Assembly (NCBI GenBank): GCA_001542995.1
Contig: LFLA01000018.1
Location: 37,501 to 101,500 of the forward strand
Source: Nitrospina sp. LS_NOB
GTDB taxonomy: Bacteria; Nitrospinota; Nitrospinia; Nitrospinales; VA-1
DNA: 64,000 nt
Reading direction: 5' to 3'
Positions within the stretch are counted from its first letter, which is position 1, and every line of letters begins with the position of its first letter. A program made the translations under genes and the position numbers. The notes below the pieces were generated by a model that searched no databases, was not told the origin of the DNA, and worked only from the letters and a program-made list of their open reading frames with translations. Of this stretch, positions 47,887-58,951 are shown piece after piece.

Positions 47887-50448
47887 ATGGTGCTTGGTTT
47901 AATCAGAAAATTAGTGGGTACCCGCAATGACCGCGTGATTAAGCGGATTCAGAGTTATGTAGTCGCCGTGAACGCATTGGAAGATGAGATCAAGGCACTC
48001 TCTGACGGCCAGCTTAAAGCCAAAACACCCGAATTGAAAGACAAGCTGGCTAACGGTTCTACATTGGAAGATATCCTACCCGAGGCATTTGCGGTGGTTC
48101 GCGAAGCCAGTTGTAGGACGCTTGAAATGCGTCCTTTTGATGTGCAGATTATAGGCGGAGTGGTTCTGCATGAAGGAAAAATAGCGGAAATGAAAACCGG
48201 TGAAGGAAAAACCCTGATGGCGACCTTGCCGGTTTACTTGAACGCCTTGACGGGAAAGGGTGTGCATGTTGTAACGGTCAACGACTATCTGGCTACCCGT
48301 GACAGCGAGTGGATGGGAGAGATATACAAGTTTCTAGGCTTGTCCGTGGGCAAGATCTATCACGATATTCCTGAGGAGGAAAGAAAGGCGGCCTATTCGG
48401 CAGATGTGCTTTATGGCACCAATAATGAATTCGGGTTCGATTTTCTTCGGGATAATATGAAGTTCTCAAAAGATCAAATGGTTCAGCGGGAACTGAATTT
48501 TGCCATTGTGGATGAGGTAGATAGTATTTTAATTGATGAGGCCCGGACTCCTTTGATCATCTCTGGTCCGGCAGAGGAATCGACGGACAAATATTATACA
48601 GTGAACCAGATTGTCCCCAAGCTGAAAAAAGAAGAGCATTATACGGTTGATGAAAAGGCCAGGACCGCTTCCTTGACGGATGAGGGAATTGTTCTCATGG
48701 AAAAATTGTTGGATATAGAGAACCTTTACGATCCAGCCAATATTGAAACACTTCATTGCCTTAACCAGGCGGTTAAAGCACATGGGTTGTTCAAGAATGA
48801 AGTGGACTATGTGGTGAAGGATGGGGAAGTTGTCATTATCGACGAATTCACCGGTCGCATGATGTCGGGAAGGCGCTACAGCGATGGACTGCATCAGGCT
48901 TTGGAGGCGAAAGAGGGAGTAAAAATTGAAAACGAAAACCAGACCCTTGCAAGCATTACTTTCCAAAACTATTTTCGTATGTATGAAAAACTGGCAGGCA
49001 TGACGGGAACGGCAGATACGGAGGCGGAAGAATTCGGATCGATTTATAAACTCGAAGTCGTTGTCGTTCCCACAAACCAGCCCATGATTCGGGAGGATTA
49101 TCCGGACGTGATTTACAGAACGGAAATGGAAAAATTTGATGCCGCCATCGAAGAGATCAAGGAATTGAATGCGATAAAAAGACCCGTTCTGGTGGGTACG
49201 ATATCCATCGAAAGATCAGAGCTTTTGAGCAAGAAGCTGAAAAAATCCGGCATCAAACATAGTGTTTTGAATGCCAAGCATCATGAACAAGAGGCCGAGA
49301 TCATTGCGGAAGCCGGGCAACCGGGGGCTGTGACCATTGCGACGAATATGGCCGGAAGGGGTACGGATATTGTTTTGGGCGAGGGAATCCCGGAACTTGG
49401 CGGTCTCCATATTCTCGGAACCGAGCGTCATGAAAGTCGACGGATTGATAACCAGTTGCGAGGTCGCTCTGGAAGGCAGGGGGATATGGGGTCTTCTCGC
49501 TTTTATCTTAGCCTTGAAGATGATTTACTGCGTATTTTCGGGTCCGATAAAATTTCTCCTTTGATGGCCCGATTAGGAATGGAAGATGGGCAACCCGTTG
49601 AGCATTCCATGATCTCGAAAGCGGTTGCCAATGCCCAGAAAAAAGTTGAAGCCCATAACTTTGATATACGCAAACACCTCCTGGAATATGACGATGTTAT
49701 GAATCGCCAAAGGGAGGTTCTTTATGCATTGCGCAGGGAAATCATCAATACGGAAAATGGGAAAGAAATCCTGCTGGATATGGCAGATGAGTTGGTGGAT
49801 GACGCGCTGGCTGGTATCGCTCATGAAAAGATATATCCTGAAGAGTGGGATATTGAAGCCCTGAACGAGTTGCTGGAAAGGCAGTTTGCGGTCCACATTG
49901 AAAAACACGGCGAACATGGACCACTCCTTCTTGGAAGTGTAAAGTTGGAATTGGAAGACAGTAACAGAGAAAAACTTCATGATGCTGTCATGGAGGCGGT
50001 GACCCAGGCCTATGAAGCAAAAGAAGTAGGCATTGAGGCCGAATTCATGCGGCACGTTGAAAAAGTCATCATGCTTCAGATTCTGGATGCACTCTGGAAA
50101 GACCATCTGTTAGGGATGGACCACCTCAAGGAAGGGATTGGTTTGCGGGGTTATGCCCAGAAAAACCCTCTGACAGAATATAAGAAGGAAGGATTTGATC
50201 TGTTTAGCAACCTGATGGCACACATCAAAGAAGAAACTACGGAGTATTTGTTCAAGGTTCAAGTTAATCAGGAAGTGGAGATGCCAGAGGAACTGATCAG
50301 TAAGCCTCGGGGGATTGTAGAACACCGGGGAGCATCGGAGGTTTCAGAAAAACAGGTGACGGTTCGGCGTGATGAAGAGAAGGTGGGTCGGAACGACCCT
50401 TGCCCGTGTGGCAGCGGTAAGAAATACAAAAAGTGCCATGGGAAGTAA
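47887..50448 (+). CDS. secA: Preprotein translocase subunit SecA
   Basis: [29 protein letters not shown]-terminal [14 protein letters not shown] zinc motif. Confidence 0.98.
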   Translation: MVLGLIRKLVGTRNDRVIKRIQSYVVAVNALEDEIKALSDGQLKAKTPELKDKLANGSTLEDILPEAFAVVREASCRTLEMRPFDVQIIGGVVLHEGKIAEMKTGEGKTLMATLPVYLNALTGKGVHVVTVNDYLATRDSEWMGEIYKFLGLSVGKIYHDIPEEERKAAYSADVLYGTNNEFGFDFLRDNMKFSKDQMVQRELNFAIVDEVDSILIDEARTPLIISGPAEESTDKYYTVNQIVPKLKKEEHYTVDEKARTASLTDEGIVLMEKLLDIENLYDPANIETLHCLNQAVKAHGLFKNEVDYVVKDGEVVIIDEFTGRMMSGRRYSDGLHQALEAKEGVKIENENQTLASITFQNYFRMYEKLAGMTGTADTEAEEFGSIYKLEVVVVPTNQPMIREDYPDVIYRTEMEKFDAAIEEIKELNAIKRPVLVGTISIERSELLSKKLKKSGIKHSVLNAKHHEQEAEIIAEAGQPGAVTIATNMAGRGTDIVLGEGIPELGGLHILGTERHESRRIDNQLRGRSGRQGDMGSSRFYLSLEDDLLRIFGSDKISPLMARLGMEDGQPVEHSMISKAVANAQKKVEAHNFDIRKHLLEYDDVMNRQREVLYALRREIINTENGKEILLDMADELVDDALAGIAHEKIYPEEWDIEALNELLERQFAVHIEKHGEHGPLLLGSVKLELEDSNREKLHDAVMEAVTQAYEAKEVGIEAEFMRHVEKVIMLQILDALWKDHLLGMDHLKEGIGLRGYAQKNPLTEYKKEGFDLFSNLMAHIKEETTEYLFKVQVNQEVEMPEELISKPRGIVEHRGASEVSEKQVTVRRDEEKVGRNDPCPCGSGKKYKKCHGK

Positions 50449-50456
50449 AGGCGCGG

Positions 50457-51173
50457 TTAAGGATTCTCGGCGGCCTCCTGGCACTCAATACATAAAGTGG
50501 TCAATGGCATAATTTGCAGACGCTTCAAGGTGATCTTCTTTTCGCAGGATTCACATTCCCCGTAACTACCGTTGTTTATTCTGAATAACGCTTCTTCAAT
50601 CAACTTAAGTTCATTGCGATCCCTACTGGTCAATTGAAAAATCATTTCTCTCCCCTCAAGACTTGAGGCAAGGTCAATTTCGTTGCTGAATGTCAAATCT
50701 CCAGCATCGCGCTCCACAGATTGTGAAGCTCGAATCAATTTCAATAATTCTCCCCGATTGGCAATAAGCCGTTCACGGATTTTGAGAACCGCAGGATCCA
50801 GTTGAGGGTGTTCCTGTCTGACCAAGCGTAACTTGCCCGGTTTAATATTGGTTTTTGAGCCCTTGGTTTTCTTTTTTGTTGATGCAGTTTTTTTCGTAAC
50901 TTTCTTCTTAGCGGCCTTTTTTGCGGGTTTTGCGGTTTTCTTGGCCTTTGCTTTCTTTTTAGTCGCAGCTTTCTTCTTTACAGAAGTCTTCTTTTTGACG
51001 ACTTTCTTTTTAGTCACAGTCTTCTTCTTTACAGAAGTCTTCTTTTTAACGACTTTCTTTTTAGTCACAGTCTTCTTCTTTGTAGGAGTCTTCTTTTTAA
51101 CGACTTTCTTTTTGGTCACAGCCTTCTTCTTTGCAGAAGTCTTCTTTTTTCCCGTCTTTTTTTTCGTTGCCAT
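50457..51173 (-). CDS. DksA/TraR-type zinc-finger protein with long histone H1-like Lys-rich N-terminus
   Basis: C-terminal ALFRINNGSYGECESCEKKITLKRLQIMPLTTLCIECQEAAE; N-terminal 16-aa KKKTSVKKKTVTKKKVV repeats. Confidence 0.88.
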   Translation of the reverse strand: MATKKKTGKKKTSAKKKAVTKKKVVKKKTPTKKKTVTKKKVVKKKTSVKKKTVTKKKVVKKKTSVKKKAATKKKAKAKKTAKPAKKAAKKKVTKKTASTKKKTKGSKTNIKPGKLRLVRQEHPQLDPAVLKIRERLIANRGELLKLIRASQSVERDAGDLTFSNEIDLASSLEGREMIFQLTSRDRNELKLIEEALFRINNGSYGECESCEKKITLKRLQIMPLTTLCIECQEAAENP

Positions 51174-51357
51174 TGCCGAATCTCCTATACCAGGGAACCC
51201 TATACTGAATACATTCGGGCAGGTAACTCAAAAACCATTGCATTTTACCCATGGCTGGATAAAAATTCTTTGAACCTTAGCATTTGGGAAAATAAAGTAC
51301 AACAATTTATTTGCCCAGATGGCATAAAAAAACTGCTTTCTACTGGGAAAGCCAACG

Positions 51358-51648
51358 TTATTCCGTTTCATAGTCCACGACAATGGATGAGGAGCAGAGT
51401 GAACGCATTTTCTCAACAACGGGTAAATGGTTTTTATGGCTCGCATATACTTTCAAACCCTCACGATCGTCAAAAAAAGCGGTAAGAACGATATCGTAGC
51501 TTCTTTCGGAGCTTAAAAAATCAGTTCCCAGCTCTAAAAACTTCAAAGTTGCAATATTTCCCTTCAGGCTGTTGAGGGCGGTGATGGCTTGGTCCAGGTT
51601 TTCCTTATTCTTTTCTGCCAGTTTGAACATAACAATGTGTTTGACCAT
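51358..51648 (-). CDS. Dabb (stress-responsive A/B barrel) domain protein
   Basis: MVKHIVMFKLAEKNKENLDQAITALNSLKGNIATLKFLELGTDFLSSERSYDIVLTAFFDDREGLKVYASHKNHLPV. Confidence 0.88.
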   Translation of the reverse strand: MVKHIVMFKLAEKNKENLDQAITALNSLKGNIATLKFLELGTDFLSSERSYDIVLTAFFDDREGLKVYASHKNHLPVVEKMRSLCSSSIVVDYETE

Positions 51649-51781
51649 TAACTGTTTCCTCCAGCGGGTTGTTTTGTGTTTGTGCTTACCTTCCACTTTT
51701 TTGAGCTTTCTGATGTAGGGGGGTGCAGGGCCCTGTTTGTGGTATAGTGCCCGTTTTCATTTTGTGAGTGGAATACTTTAT

Positions 51782-52504
51782 ATGTCATGGTGGATGGGTG
51801 CAGGTTTGGGTTTTTTACGTGGCGGCCCTTTGGGTGCCGTTATTGGCGGCACCATTGAACATTTTTTAGGTAAAAAACTCCAGAAAAAACTGCAGGAAAA
51901 TTTGCCCGGCATTATCCGTGAGGGTGAATTTATAACATCTCTGGTCGTCATTTTAACGCGGGTGGCTATAGAGGCGGGAGCATTAAGCCCAAAACAGGTG
52001 GAGGTGATTCATAAATTTTTTATGAAGAACCTGGGCTATAGCCCCCCGGATTTAAAATCACTGGACCGATTGATCAAGGAAGTTCAGTCCAAAAAACCGG
52101 ATATTGACCGGTTTATAGATGAGTATAAAAAATCTTGTCAGAATAACTATAATCTTTTGCTCCTCGCCCTATGCTACCAAATTACTTTAATAGAGAATGC
52201 CGTAGATGAAGAAACCCAATCTCAAATAAAAAAAGTTGGGTTGCAGTTGGGGCTGTCTTATGACCAACATAACGAAATCAGAGAGAAGTATTCACTGGAA
52301 CCCTTTAGAACCCCTTACTATATATTGGGACTTTCTTCTGACGCTTCGAATGATGAAATTAAAAAAGCCTACCGAAAGCTAGCCAGCCAGTGCCATCCCG
52401 ACCGGGTTGCCACGGAGGATGAAAAGATAGTTCATGAGGCCCACCAGAAGTTTCTTGAGATTCAGTCGGCTTATAAAGAGCTTGAAATGGTTAGAAAATT
52501 TTAA
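51782..52504 (+). CDS. TerB-like/DnaJ-domain (DjlA-like) protein
   Basis: [30 protein letters not shown]...[31 protein letters not shown] (HPD). Confidence 0.85.
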   Translation: MSWWMGAGLGFLRGGPLGAVIGGTIEHFLGKKLQKKLQENLPGIIREGEFITSLVVILTRVAIEAGALSPKQVEVIHKFFMKNLGYSPPDLKSLDRLIKEVQSKKPDIDRFIDEYKKSCQNNYNLLLLALCYQITLIENAVDEETQSQIKKVGLQLGLSYDQHNEIREKYSLEPFRTPYYILGLSSDASNDEIKKAYRKLASQCHPDRVATEDEKIVHEAHQKFLEIQSAYKELEMVRKF

Positions 52505-53781
52505 GAGGCCGGAGTCTTTTCGTTAGTGCTGGTTTTCTTTGACGAATCCAGTTTGCGGATGATCAGGGATTGAATTTTTCGCTTACTGGCTTCTTTAACG
52601 GTTATTCGGTAGGAACCCACCACGACCTGGTCGCCGGAGTTGGGGATTCTTTCCAACCGGTCAATGGCCAAACCTGCAAGGGTCTCGAAGTCCCCACCGG
52701 GAAGATCCCAGTTGAGGGTATCGTTGAGAACGCTTATTTCTGTGCTCCCATCCACAAGGTATCCCCCGTCTGCATAGGGCTCATAGATTTTCTCGGGCTT
52801 GTCGTATTCATCTTCGATTTCGCCGACAATTTTTTCAAGCAGATCCTCGATCGTTATCAAGCCGATACACCCTCCATATTCATCCACCACGATGGCCATG
52901 TGCAAACCCCTTTGCTGAAGTTCCTTGAGAAGATCATCGATTTTTTTGATCGGGGGAATATAATAGGCAGGCCGGATGAGACTGGTGATAGGGGTGTTGT
53001 CAGTAGATTGGTCCAAAAGGTCGAAGGTGTTTAAAATTCCAATAAGGTTATACATTCTTTCATGAAAAACGGGGACGCGCGAAAAACCGGAATCGTTTGC
53101 GACATCATGCGCCTCCTGCATCGTAGCGGTATCCCTTATGGCGATCATTTGAATTAGAGGAACCATGCAATGTTCAGCCCGAAGTTCTCCGAAGTTGAAA
53201 ATATTGTGAATGATTTTCTTTTCCGTCACTCCTAAATCAACGGTCTGCGACTCCAGGCTCAATACCCCCCGAAGCTGATCCCGGCTGAAGGTCTTATGCT
53301 CTTCCGTAGAGGCCAACTGCACGCGACTGGTGACTTTGGCCGATGTTTTTGATAACCAGGATGTAAACGGGGACAGTATTTTATAGAAAAAAGTAAGCGG
53401 ATAAACCATAAACAACATGAGGGAATCGGCGCGGTGCTGAAAAATAACTTTGGGAATGATTTCACCCACAAAAAATATCAGGGGCGAAATAATCAGCATG
53501 GCCATCCATTCCCCGGAATCTCCAAAATATGTGACCATGAACGCGGTGAATATAGCGGTGCTGGTCACCATCGCTAAATTGGTCCCCAGTGAGGTTGTGG
53601 TGAAGAGCCGTTCAGGATTGTCGAGTAATTTCAAGACGGATCGAGCGGCCGAATTTCCATCTTCGGCAAGTTGCTTCATTTTTATCCGGTTTACAGAAAC
53701 CATGCCGATTTCTGAGCCGGAAAAAAATGCTTCCAGCAGTATTCCCAGTAATACCAGTATGAGTGTTGTTGCAAAGTCCAT
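52501..53781 (-). CDS. CNNM/CorC-HlyC (DUF21-CBS) transporter-like protein 1
   Basis: [22 protein letters not shown]...[18 protein letters not shown]...[34 protein letters not shown]. Confidence 0.93.
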   Translation of the reverse strand: MDFATTLILVLLGILLEAFFSGSEIGMVSVNRIKMKQLAEDGNSAARSVLKLLDNPERLFTTTSLGTNLAMVTSTAIFTAFMVTYFGDSGEWMAMLIISPLIFFVGEIIPKVIFQHRADSLMLFMVYPLTFFYKILSPFTSWLSKTSAKVTSRVQLASTEEHKTFSRDQLRGVLSLESQTVDLGVTEKKIIHNIFNFGELRAEHCMVPLIQMIAIRDTATMQEAHDVANDSGFSRVPVFHERMYNLIGILNTFDLLDQSTDNTPITSLIRPAYYIPPIKKIDDLLKELQQRGLHMAIVVDEYGGCIGLITIEDLLEKIVGEIEDEYDKPEKIYEPYADGGYLVDGSTEISVLNDTLNWDLPGGDFETLAGLAIDRLERIPNSGDQVVVGSYRITVKEASKRKIQSLIIRKLDSSKKTSTNEKTPAS

Positions 53782-55082
53782 TAGTCTTCGGGAACCTCAG
53801 CTTGCTCTTTATCCGGCAATGAACGGGGACTCATAAGGGTGAGGTAAAGATTCAGGATTCTTGATCCCTTCATTTTTTGGACACGGAATTTGAACCTGTC
53901 TACGGTGGTTGATTCGCCTGACCGGGGAATTCGGCCAAAGAGTCCGAAAACATAGCCGCCCACTGTGTCGTAATCGTTCTCAGGTAGTTCGCTCTGAAAA
54001 CTTTCATTGAATTCTGCCAGGCTATAAGTGCCAGCAATGCGATAATGGTTTTCACTCAGTTTCTTTAGTGGGAGTTCTTCCTGCCGCATTTCGCTGTCAA
54101 TTTCTCCAACCAGTTCCTCGATGACATCTTCCAGCGTGACCAGTCCGCAGACGCTTCCGTATTCATCCAGAACGATGGCCATATGTCTTTTCAGTTTCCT
54201 GAATTCTTCCAGCATTTCTTTGATTTTTTTTGACTGCGGGACCGAAATGGTGGGATGCAGAATGCTTTTCAAGCTTATTTTTTCCCGAGGCACATGTTTG
54301 TGCCGTGTCAGGTCTTTGGTAAATAAAATTCCCCGAATACCTTCTTCGTCCACTCCATATACAGGAACCCGTGAATAAAAATTTTCAATGATCCGGGGCA
54401 GAATATCATTCAGACTGTCCTCAATGTTTACGGTGAACATATCTATTTTCGGGGTCATGATTTCCGCCACAGTGGTTTCACCAAACTCGATAACATTCTG
54501 GATCAACTCTCTTTCATCGGAATCGATAACACCTTCTCCTTCGCCCACCTGAACCATGGCCCGGAACTCTTCATCGGTGATGGGGGATTCTTTAAGGCTA
54601 TGTGGCAGGATTCCCATGGATCCGATGATCTTTTCTGTCCAAATAGAAAACAGTTTCTGGGCGGGCTGAACAAGCTTGGCAAAGGCTTTTAAAGGATATG
54701 CCGAAAACAAGGCGTAGGGTTGGGCAAATTTTATTGAAATACTCTTTGGGATGATATCGCCAAAAATCAGCAGGAGCAAAGTGCCGAGCCCAATGGCGAT
54801 GCCCACACCGATGCTTCCAAAAAGGTTGATCGCTATGGAGGTGATCACGACGGAAATAGCAATGTTTACGAACTCATTACCGATATAAATGGTGATGAGC
54901 AGTTCGCGTGGTTTTGCCAGGAGGGAATTTACAATTTGGCCCATGCGTCCTTTTTTCTCTGACATCTCATTCAGTTGAAGAGTGTTTAGAGAAAAATAGG
55001 CGACCTCACAGGCTGAAAAAAAGGCCGAACACAGAAGTAGAAATACCAGTAGTAGTGAACGGGATAATAATGAATCGTCCAA
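53781..55082 (-). CDS. CNNM/CorC-HlyC (DUF21-CBS) transporter-like protein 2
   Basis: SAFFSACEVAYFSLNTLQLNEM...IMTPKIDMFTVN...HMAIVLDEYGSVCGLVTLEDVIEELVGEI; TAATG overlap with 52501..53781. Confidence 0.93.
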   Translation of the reverse strand: MDDSLLSRSLLLVFLLLCSAFFSACEVAYFSLNTLQLNEMSEKKGRMGQIVNSLLAKPRELLITIYIGNEFVNIAISVVITSIAINLFGSIGVGIAIGLGTLLLLIFGDIIPKSISIKFAQPYALFSAYPLKAFAKLVQPAQKLFSIWTEKIIGSMGILPHSLKESPITDEEFRAMVQVGEGEGVIDSDERELIQNVIEFGETTVAEIMTPKIDMFTVNIEDSLNDILPRIIENFYSRVPVYGVDEEGIRGILFTKDLTRHKHVPREKISLKSILHPTISVPQSKKIKEMLEEFRKLKRHMAIVLDEYGSVCGLVTLEDVIEELVGEIDSEMRQEELPLKKLSENHYRIAGTYSLAEFNESFQSELPENDYDTVGGYVFGLFGRIPRSGESTTVDRFKFRVQKMKGSRILNLYLTLMSPRSLPDKEQAEVPED

Positions 55083-55189
55083 AGTTTTTAAGAAACCTCA
55101 AGCTTGGCTGGCGTTTGTGAACCGAATTGCACGATAACTCGATTTGGCAATTTGCACATCTTGGGAAGGGTGAACCATCGTTGTTAAAC

Positions 55190-56218
55190 TTAAAAATGAT
55201 TGAAGCCCTCTGACTGTGGAAGGGTCTTCGTCGTTCCATCTCTCATTTCCAGTGATATTTTCCTGGGTTTGAGAACGATCTCCCCGATTTGCGTAACAAT
55301 CGCTTTAGCCTTTAAAAACTGCCTGTTTAAATTTTTAACACCATCAGCAGGTAAAGTAAACAGTAATTCATAATCCTCTCCGCCATTCAAAATGAGTGGA
55401 AGAGGGGAGATCGAGTTCCCGCTACAGATACGTGAAAACTCCAAGGATTGGGGCAATCGGTCTTCGTAAATCCGTGCGCCTATTTTGGAGGCCTTGCAAA
55501 TATGGTAAAGGTCCTGGACCAAGCCGTCACTGATATCTATCATTGAGGTAATATTTATTCTGGAACGGGCCAGGATGCCCGTTTCATGGACTCTTGGCGT
55601 TGGGTCCAGGTGTCTCTCGATCAGAAATTTATGATCGCCTTTTTTCTTTTTGTTGAGCAGTTTTAATCCCAGACTTGAGTCGCCCAATGTCCCTGTCACG
55701 AAAATGTGGTCACCGGGCCTGGCACCCCGGCGAGTGAAAACGCGTTTTGCTTCACCGATGACCGAAACATTTATGAAAAAACATTTTGGGGAGGAGACGG
55801 TATCTCCGCCGACGATTTCCACCTTGAACTGATTGGATATTTCGTTGAACCCGGCATACATTCTGTCAAGAAACGACACTGAAATCTTTTTTGAAATTCC
55901 CAATGTCACCAGCGCTCTTTTGGGAGTTCCCCCCATGGCAGCGATGTCACTGAGGCTGACAGACAAGGCTTTTCGGCCCAGAGCTTCGGGGGTTGTAGTG
56001 GAAAGTTTGAAATGGATGCCCTCAACCATGGCATCAGTGGAGATGACTTCATAGACCCCGGATTTAACCGGGTAAACCGCACAGTCATCGCCGATACCCA
56101 GAACAGAATCGGATGCGCGGAATTTTAAGCGTGAAGAAAGGTGATGGATGAGCCCAAATTCGCCGAGTTCTTTTATTTTGCTCATAAATATGGGTCGAGC
56201 TTTCAGTTTATTTAGCAA
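55190..56218 (-). CDS. thiL: Thiamine-monophosphate kinase
   Basis: LGEFGLIHHLSSRLKF...VLGIGDDCAVYPVKSGVYEVISTDAMVEGIHF...ISDGLVQDLYHIC...LNGGEDYELLFTLP. Confidence 0.95.
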   Translation of the reverse strand: MLNKLKARPIFMSKIKELGEFGLIHHLSSRLKFRASDSVLGIGDDCAVYPVKSGVYEVISTDAMVEGIHFKLSTTTPEALGRKALSVSLSDIAAMGGTPKRALVTLGISKKISVSFLDRMYAGFNEISNQFKVEIVGGDTVSSPKCFFINVSVIGEAKRVFTRRGARPGDHIFVTGTLGDSSLGLKLLNKKKKGDHKFLIERHLDPTPRVHETGILARSRINITSMIDISDGLVQDLYHICKASKIGARIYEDRLPQSLEFSRICSGNSISPLPLILNGGEDYELLFTLPADGVKNLNRQFLKAKAIVTQIGEIVLKPRKISLEMRDGTTKTLPQSEGFNHF

Positions 56219-56267
56219 CTATACTATCAAGAAGGGAAACTAAAAGCCACGTTGGCATTTCCGGAAG

Positions 56268-56498
56268 CTATTGAGGCTTCAACAGATCGCGGGTCAGGGA
56301 ATCAATGTCGAATTTCTTTTCAATTTTAATAGAAATTTTATTCCCTTCTTCCAAACCAGCCTTTTGGAGCTCATGAACAAAACATGTCAACTCCACATGC
56401 TCTCCTGTTTCAGGAACCCAGATGGTGAGTTCCCGAAACTGGTCGGCCTTGTTGGGGGGAGTATTGATCTCGGTGATTTCTCCATCTAACAGAATCAT
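56268..56498 (-). CDS. Hypothetical protein (76 aa)
   Basis: Small ORF between selO and thiL, same strand. Confidence 0.55.
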   Translation of the reverse strand: MILLDGEITEINTPPNKADQFRELTIWVPETGEHVELTCFVHELQKAGLEEGNKISIKIEKKFDIDSLTRDLLKPQ

Positions 56499-56531
56499 TG
56501 CTTCCTTTCTGCAATCTATGAGATTGCCTTG

Positions 56532-57989
56532 TTATGCTGAACAACTGGTTTGTCGGCAGAGAAATGTTTCCGGAGTATCCTGGGCATAGTGTTCAGAATC
56601 GATTCCGTATTTCTCAAAAACTTCTGGTCGATCCTGGAATGGATCTTCCAAAAGGATTCTAAGGCGTACGATTTCAGAAAAATCAGATTCCTTGAGTGCT
56701 TTATCCAGAGCCGTTTGTAGCAAATGATTTCTCAAAATAAACTTGGGATTAATAGAGTCCATTTGTGCTTTTCGTTCTTCATGGCTTATGCCTTCCCGTT
56801 GAGCCAGAGCAAGGTATTGACTCAGCCACGATTTTAACTCACCATTGTTGCCGTTCGCCGGGTGGTCCGCGAGAAACCTGAAGAAGTTGGTGTAATCAAA
56901 TTGATGCTCATGAAGCAGTTGGAACATTCTCTGAACCAATTGCGTGAACTCCGAGTCCAGAATAGCCAGCCCCAGTTTTTTACCGATTTCTTCGCGATAG
57001 AAGCGATTGAAAAGCGGCTGGTATTGTTTCATTTCTTCTTCCAGGTTCTCCGCGCCAATCAGAGTAACGAGGGTTTCTGCTAATTTGTTGAGATTCCAGA
57101 AACCGATCTCAGGTTGCTGGTTGTAGGCATATCGGCCATGCGTGTCAGAATGATTGGGAGTATGATCAGGAGCAAAACGGTCCATAAACCCATAAGGGCC
57201 GTAGTCAAAAGTGGTGCCGGTGATGCACATATTGTCGGTGTTCATCACGCCATGGATGAATCCCACCGCTTGCCATTTTGCGATAAGTTTTGCGGTGCAC
57301 TGAACGGTACGTTGAAAAAATATTCGATAGCGGTCGGACTCTTCGATAATATCCTGATAATAATTTTGAATAGAAAACTCCAACAGCCGTCTCACATTTT
57401 TTTCCTGTCCGGTATAGTGAAAAAACTCGAAACTACCAAAGCGGATATGTGAATCGGCGATTCTGACTAGTATTGCCGCCAACTCCGGTTTTTGTCGGTA
57501 GATCAGTTCGCGAATTCCAATGACGGCTAGCGAACGGGTGGTGGGAATTCCTAGCCCATTTAAAGCTTCGCTTGCGAGGTGCTCGCGGATAGAAGAGTTG
57601 AGGGTTGCCCTTCCGTCAAAGCCTCGGGCAAACCGGGTGGGACCGGCACCCTTCAGGTGAATGTCCCAGATTTCTTGGTTTTGGTTTTGCACCTCGCCCA
57701 GCAAGAGTCCGCGTCCATCTCCCAGTCTGGGATTGTAAGAACCGAACTGGTGGCCCGAATAAGCCATCGCCAGGGGCTCGGCCCCCTCCATAAGGTTGTT
57801 CCCGCTAAAGCGATCTATGAAATTCTTGTTTCCGCCAGCTTCAGGTGGCAGGTCTATCAATTGTCCGGCTAAAGGGGAAAAATCGACCAGATAAGGATCG
57901 GTCACAGGATCTGGAGCCTTGGCCTGATAAAACTCTGGTCCCAGCCCGATAAAGCGGTTTTGAAAATTTAAATTAAGGTAGTCAGTCAA
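56532..57989 (-). CDS. selO: SelO/YdiU family protein adenylyltransferase
   Basis: PLAMAYSGHQFGSYNPRLGDGRGLLLGEV...LKGAGPTRFARGFDGRATLNSSIREHLASEALNGLGIPTTRSLAV...HGVMNTDNMCITGTTFDYGPYGFMD. Confidence 0.95.
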   Translation of the reverse strand: MTDYLNLNFQNRFIGLGPEFYQAKAPDPVTDPYLVDFSPLAGQLIDLPPEAGGNKNFIDRFSGNNLMEGAEPLAMAYSGHQFGSYNPRLGDGRGLLLGEVQNQNQEIWDIHLKGAGPTRFARGFDGRATLNSSIREHLASEALNGLGIPTTRSLAVIGIRELIYRQKPELAAILVRIADSHIRFGSFEFFHYTGQEKNVRRLLEFSIQNYYQDIIEESDRYRIFFQRTVQCTAKLIAKWQAVGFIHGVMNTDNMCITGTTFDYGPYGFMDRFAPDHTPNHSDTHGRYAYNQQPEIGFWNLNKLAETLVTLIGAENLEEEMKQYQPLFNRFYREEIGKKLGLAILDSEFTQLVQRMFQLLHEHQFDYTNFFRFLADHPANGNNGELKSWLSQYLALAQREGISHEERKAQMDSINPKFILRNHLLQTALDKALKESDFSEIVRLRILLEDPFQDRPEVFEKYGIDSEHYAQDTPETFLCRQTSCSA

Positions 57990-58169
57990 AGGATGAAAGC
58001 TTGGATTTCAGGAAATAAAAATGGTTCAGTATGTGGATGGGGAAAAGAGGGGTGAGGATTCTTTTTTCCTTGAGTTTCAGTCCAATAGAGGGAGATTTCC
58101 CGGCCGCCTAGCCCTTCGGGGCATGAAGATAATGATGGGGATATCACACGCTCCCATGGGAATGGGTGC

Positions 58170-58805
58170 TTATTCTAAACTCTGCACCAGCCAGCTATGA
58201 GGTCTTTCTTCGCTGGTTTGAAACCAGAAGACGGCATTGATATTAAAATGTACCAGCCATGCGGCGCCTTCTCCTTGTTGACAAATTTTTCGCTGATAGC
58301 GGTCTTCTATGACCGATAACTGGTCGCAGGTGGTGGTGGTCCAGTAATAATGTCCAAGACCATCATCAAAGACAGGGTTGATCCAGGCCTTTTTCCCGCT
58401 GGCGTTGATGATCCGCTTAGAGAAAATAAGAGTTTTCAATTCCGCCAGGGTAGGCAGGCGCCAATCGGAACTTCCGGCAAAAGTTTCTGCTTCCGCATAA
58501 GCCTTGGCATCTTTTAATTTTAATTTATTAATGACACCCTTTTTAATCCAACGCAGTTTGTTCACGGTATCGGTCACTGTTCCGTCACCGTTGTCCAGAA
58601 ATGCCGGTTCAGCAAGCTCTTCAAGTATTTCTTCACTGACTTTTCGGCATTCTTTAAGCAAAGGCGCCGAACCTGGGCATGCGTTTAGAATGGAGAAGTG
58701 GTCCATTTTCTTTATCATTTCGCAAATGTCGGCTTGCTTACATTTGGCGAAGGAAGGAATCGGCAGGACCAATAAAACCATTAACGTCAAAAACACGATC
58801 CGCAT
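58170..58805 (-). CDS. DUF1566 domain-containing secreted protein
   Basis: FLDNGDGTVTDTVNKLRWIKKG...GSSDWRLPTLAELKTLI; signal peptide. Confidence 0.85.
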   Translation of the reverse strand: MRIVFLTLMVLLVLPIPSFAKCKQADICEMIKKMDHFSILNACPGSAPLLKECRKVSEEILEELAEPAFLDNGDGTVTDTVNKLRWIKKGVINKLKLKDAKAYAEAETFAGSSDWRLPTLAELKTLIFSKRIINASGKKAWINPVFDDGLGHYYWTTTTCDQLSVIEDRYQRKICQQGEGAAWLVHFNINAVFWFQTSEERPHSWLVQSLE

Positions 58806-58951
58806 ATTAAACTCCTGGTTTCGGAAAAGTTTTTCTGGACAAAGAAGCACCTGTTTCATCTACGTTAGTTTGAGAGTGAGGATACTATAAATTTCAAACT
58901 CACGGAAACATAAAATCTAGCCACTGATTTATGCCGCAGAAAGGACAGGGG

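Noticed and set aside
49573-50106. 177-aa minus-strand ORF in secA
   Set aside because: Antisense shadow ORF of secA.
50833-51273. Hydrophobic Phe/Val-rich plus-strand ORF resembling a membrane protein
   Set aside because: It is the antisense translation of the Lys-rich repeats of the DksA-like gene.
52501-52504. 4-bp convergent overlap of the DnaJ-domain and CBS/HlyC gene stops
   Set aside because: Real, but such overlapping TTAA stop arrangements are common in compact genomes and not informative by themselves.
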